From Microvirga flocculans ATCC BAA-817 (GTDB taxonomy: Bacteria > Pseudomonadota > Alphaproteobacteria > Rhizobiales > Beijerinckiaceae), in NCBI RefSeq assembly GCF_000518665.1, contig NZ_JAEA01000012.1:62001-126000 (forward strand): a stretch of DNA of 64,000 nt, read 5' to 3'. The notes below the pieces were generated by a model, which worked only from the letters and a program-made list of their open reading frames with translations, was not told the origin of the DNA and made no database searches. A program made the translations under genes and the position numbers. Below, in pieces: positions 63,798 through 64,000 of this stretch (the first letter of the stretch is position 1; each line of letters starts with the position of its first letter).

Positions 63798-64000
63798 CTA
63801 CAGAACCACGATGCCTGCGTGCTTGGCCTTGTTGTCCGGTTCCACGTGGATCGTGATGAGGGCGTCTTCCACATCCGCCTTGAGCGCGCGTTCGAGGCGG
63901 TCGCAGATGTCGTGGGCGTCGGTCACGCTCATGGCGCCCGGCACCACGAGGTGAAAATCGATGAAGGTCATCTTGCCCGCATGGCGCGTGCGCAGGTCGT
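63798..64000 (-). CDS. Cation diffusion facilitator (FieF-like), C-terminal part (partial)
   Basis: The last 66 residues are present; the gene continues beyond the right edge. The visible 'HAGKMTFIDFHLVVPGAMSVTDAHDICDRLERALK' and 'EDALITIHVEPDNKAKH' are the cytoplasmic dimerisation domain of CDF transporters, with the typical His residues ('HAG', 'IDFHLVV', 'DAHDI', 'IHVEP') that bind metal. The full protein would export Zn(II) or Fe(II) across the inner membrane. It lies upstream of trpS on the same strand, separated by the 201-base leader region. Confidence 0.85.
   Translation of the reverse strand, partial: DLRTRHAGKMTFIDFHLVVPGAMSVTDAHDICDRLERALKADVEDALITIHVEPDNKAKHAGIVVL

Noticed and set aside
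63644-63856. A 70-codon plus-strand frame across the trpS leader region
   Set aside because: It runs antisense to the Trp leader and the CDF gene end, has no ribosome site and no similarity.

Overview
This window is GC-rich chromosomal DNA of an alphaproteobacterium of the order Hyphomicrobiales (Rhizobiales). The best guess is a Microvirga- or Methylobacterium-like member of Methylobacteriaceae. The evidence is a complete acpXL to lpxXL cluster for very-long-chain acylation of lipid A, a 1600-residue NAD-glutamate dehydrogenase, IalB, DUF2794, an SdhAF4-type protein, a mic60 (mitofilin) gene inside the heme locus, and short palindromic interspersed repeats typical of the group. No insertion sequence, prophage, CRISPR array or plasmid function was seen. 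Most of the window is ordinary core genome. The interest lies in a few intergenic and leader regions.

Layout. 1-10.6 kb: the end of a transketolase/pyruvate-dehydrogenase-like gene, an MsbA-type ABC exporter, a tyrosine phosphatase (minus strand), then acpXL, fabZXL, fabF2XL, fabF1XL, a fabG-like reductase, adhXL, lpxXL and a DUF1223 gene. 10.6-17.1 kb: lemA plus two TPM-domain genes, a LysE-type exporter, two small membrane proteins, a frameshifted pseudogene, rlmN and ialB. 17.3-22.0 kb: two RTX calcium-binding proteins with related C-terminal ends flanking a YkvA gene and a dehydrogenase; the first lies in visibly AT-richer DNA. 22.0-30 kb: phhB, a UPF0324 transporter, an odd histidine phosphatase, thpR, an aldo/keto reductase, and the tesA-like / ybbA / ybbP-like module. 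30-35 kb: a BI-1 protein, an acetyltransferase-MFS pair, a DUF2794 gene, a candidate structured small RNA, and a quinone-reductase/HxlR divergent pair.

35-50 kb: NAD-glutamate dehydrogenase, a UMF1-type MFS protein, ybjQ, then the minus-strand run htpX-rsmB-heparinase-small membrane protein-purH, an SdhAF4-type gene, a cyclopropane synthase family methyltransferase and an L,D-transpeptidase. 50-60 kb: acs; then EVE-domain protein, gpsA and tsaD on the minus strand, divergent from hemC-hemD-(small ORF)-mic60-hemY. 60.1-60.5 kb: three tRNA genes (Thr-CGT, Ala-GGC, Gly-GCC). 60.6-64 kb: a chemotaxis receptor, a tryptophanyl-tRNA synthetase and the end of a cation-efflux gene.

The strongest unexplained signals are these. 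(1) The trpS gene at 62532-63596 is preceded by a 15-codon leader ORF with tandem Trp codons (63713-63760), followed by mutually exclusive hairpins, one of which hides the trpS Shine-Dalgarno. This looks like tryptophan-sensing leader control of a synthetase gene. (2) A promoter-like sequence, an 18-bp interrupted long-range stem and an intrinsic terminator at 33500-33709 define a probable orphan small RNA. (3) A 40-codon ORF with a strong Shine-Dalgarno sits between hemD and mic60. Other points are a ketosynthase homologue lacking its catalytic Cys in the lipid A cluster, a histidine phosphatase with a broken RHG motif, and an MFS gene whose stop codon lies inside a palindromic repeat.
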